From Bacteroidota bacterium (GTDB lineage: Bacteria; Bacteroidota; Bacteroidia; Bacteroidales; Bacteroidaceae): a stretch of 6,900 nt of DNA. A program made the position numbers and the translations under genes. Location of the stretch: positions 1 to 6,900 of the forward strand of contig JAEXAJ010000028.1 of assembly GCA_023458215.1 (NCBI GenBank), in the 5' to 3' direction. A model generated the notes under the pieces. It was not told where the DNA came from. It saw only the letters and a program-made list of their open reading frames with translations, and searched no databases. Below, piece by piece: positions 6,687 to 6,900 of this stretch. Position 1 is the stretch's first letter, and every line of letters begins with the position of its first letter.

Positions 6687-6750
6687 CCCGTCGCGGCGGA
6701 TAAGGATATCCGCCGCTCCTGAGTATTAGGATCTTAAGATTCGTCTTATA
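6687..6750 (+). repeat. REP element D (loop-inverted copy)
   Basis: Hairpin 1 has the same perfect 10-bp arms as REP A (6693-6702 and 6707-6716), but the loop is AGGA (6703-6706), the reverse complement of REP A's TCCT. The linker is identical to REP A. Hairpin 2 is GGATCTTAAGATTC (6729-6742), with one G-T pair in place of A-T. The tail is identical to REP A, and a weak third stem follows (CCTTT 6755-6759 with AAAGG 6767-6771). It sits about 30 bases beyond the stop of the second RAYT gene. Confidence 0.85.
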
Positions 6751-6778
6751 AATACCTTTATCAAAAAAAGGAGGATTT

Positions 6779-6900
6779 CTAATCATCAAGATACACGATT
6801 TTAAGCACCCCTTCTCCTCCCGCATAGTTCACAGCAGAACTATAAAGATAATCTTCAGGGCGGTTAACGATTTCTTGCCGTACCGGATTAAGATGAATAT
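6779..6900 (-). CDS. Second RAYT transposase, C-terminal fragment (runs off right edge)
   Basis: The minus-strand frame ends in TAG at 6781-6779 and is open to the window edge, giving 39 codons that read ...IHLNPVRQEIVNRPEDYL, then YSSAVNYAGGEGVLKIVYLDD. This matches the last 39 residues of the first RAYT (182 aa) with five replacements (F to L, N to Y, K to E, L to V, M to V; first copy to second). The catalytic Tyr and HUH motif would lie beyond the edge, so completeness cannot be judged. It is convergent with the lipoprotein gene, as the first RAYT is with the 233-aa gene. The stop codon also differs (TAG against TAA). Confidence 0.85.
   Translation of the reverse strand, partial: IHLNPVRQEIVNRPEDYLYSSAVNYAGGEGVLKIVYLDD

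Larger units (their letters stand above)
6687..6900. mobile_element. REPtron 2, left end only (direct repeat of 4957-5170)
   Basis: These 214 bases align without gaps to 4957-5170, offset 1730. I count 17 differences by eye (about 92% identity): four are the inverted REP loop, four lie in the small third-stem region just before the RAYT stop (GCAAGGGAAG against TCAAAAAAAG), and five are in the coding part. The shared segment starts close to ACCC before the REP; sequence to the left is unrelated. It contains REP D and the 3' end of a second RAYT gene and continues beyond the window. Confidence 0.8.

Noticed and set aside
6628..6825. Minus-strand open frame of 65 codons over REP C, REP D and the end of the second RAYT
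   Set aside because: It runs through the REP hairpins and overlaps the second RAYT's C-terminus in another frame; its sequence is just translated REP.

Overview
The window looks like chromosomal DNA of a Bacteroidales gut bacterium (Bacteroides or Parabacteroides type). The reasons are: the A/T-rich sequence in front of start codons with no Shine-Dalgarno motif; two promoters fitting the Bacteroides sigma-ABfr pattern (TTTG or GTTG, 19 bases, TAnnTTTG); a lipoprotein signal of Bacteroidetes style; and tail and transposase proteins that resemble Bacteroidales families as I remember them. No database search was possible.

Layout. Positions 1-4059 (minus strand) hold part of a prophage or phage-like tail operon: a 1187-residue tape measure protein, a 140-residue tail-module protein of unknown function, and the first 80 bases of a third gene that starts like Bacteroidales distal-tail proteins. 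Both junctions are 4-base ATGA stop/start overlaps, so the three genes are almost certainly translationally coupled. The tape measure gene has a visible composition break: its 3' third is GC-richer than the rest.

Positions 4060-6900 do not look like tail genes. Two unrelated plus-strand genes for exported proteins (233 residues with a Sec signal peptide; 219 residues with a lipobox) each have their own promoter. Each is followed by REP-type palindromic elements and then a convergent minus-strand RAYT (REP-associated HUH/tyrosine transposase) gene. The first RAYT (182 residues) is complete and bracketed by inverted REPs, so it forms a self-contained 'REPtron' of about 800 bases. The second RAYT enters from the right edge; only its last 39 codons are visible, and they are a near copy of the first. 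The left ends of the two units (4957-5170 and 6687-6900) align without gaps at an offset of exactly 1730 bases.

The REP element is the most interesting structure. It is bipartite: a GC-rich hairpin, a short conserved linker (TGAGTATTAG), a second A/T-richer hairpin, then a conserved tail. Four copies are recognisable (A, B, C, D) plus one possible remnant. Differences between copies include paired, compensatory changes in both stems, and the tetraloop of hairpin 1 is exactly reverse-complemented between copies A and D while everything around it keeps its orientation. This is the signature expected if the hairpin is cut, flipped or copied as a structure by the neighbouring RAYT.

How the parts relate is inference. 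The tail genes are one expression unit. The exported-protein and REP/RAYT block sits directly upstream of the tape measure, where other tail genes would normally be, so it is either a cargo ('moron') insertion within a prophage or host DNA at the edge of a partial prophage.
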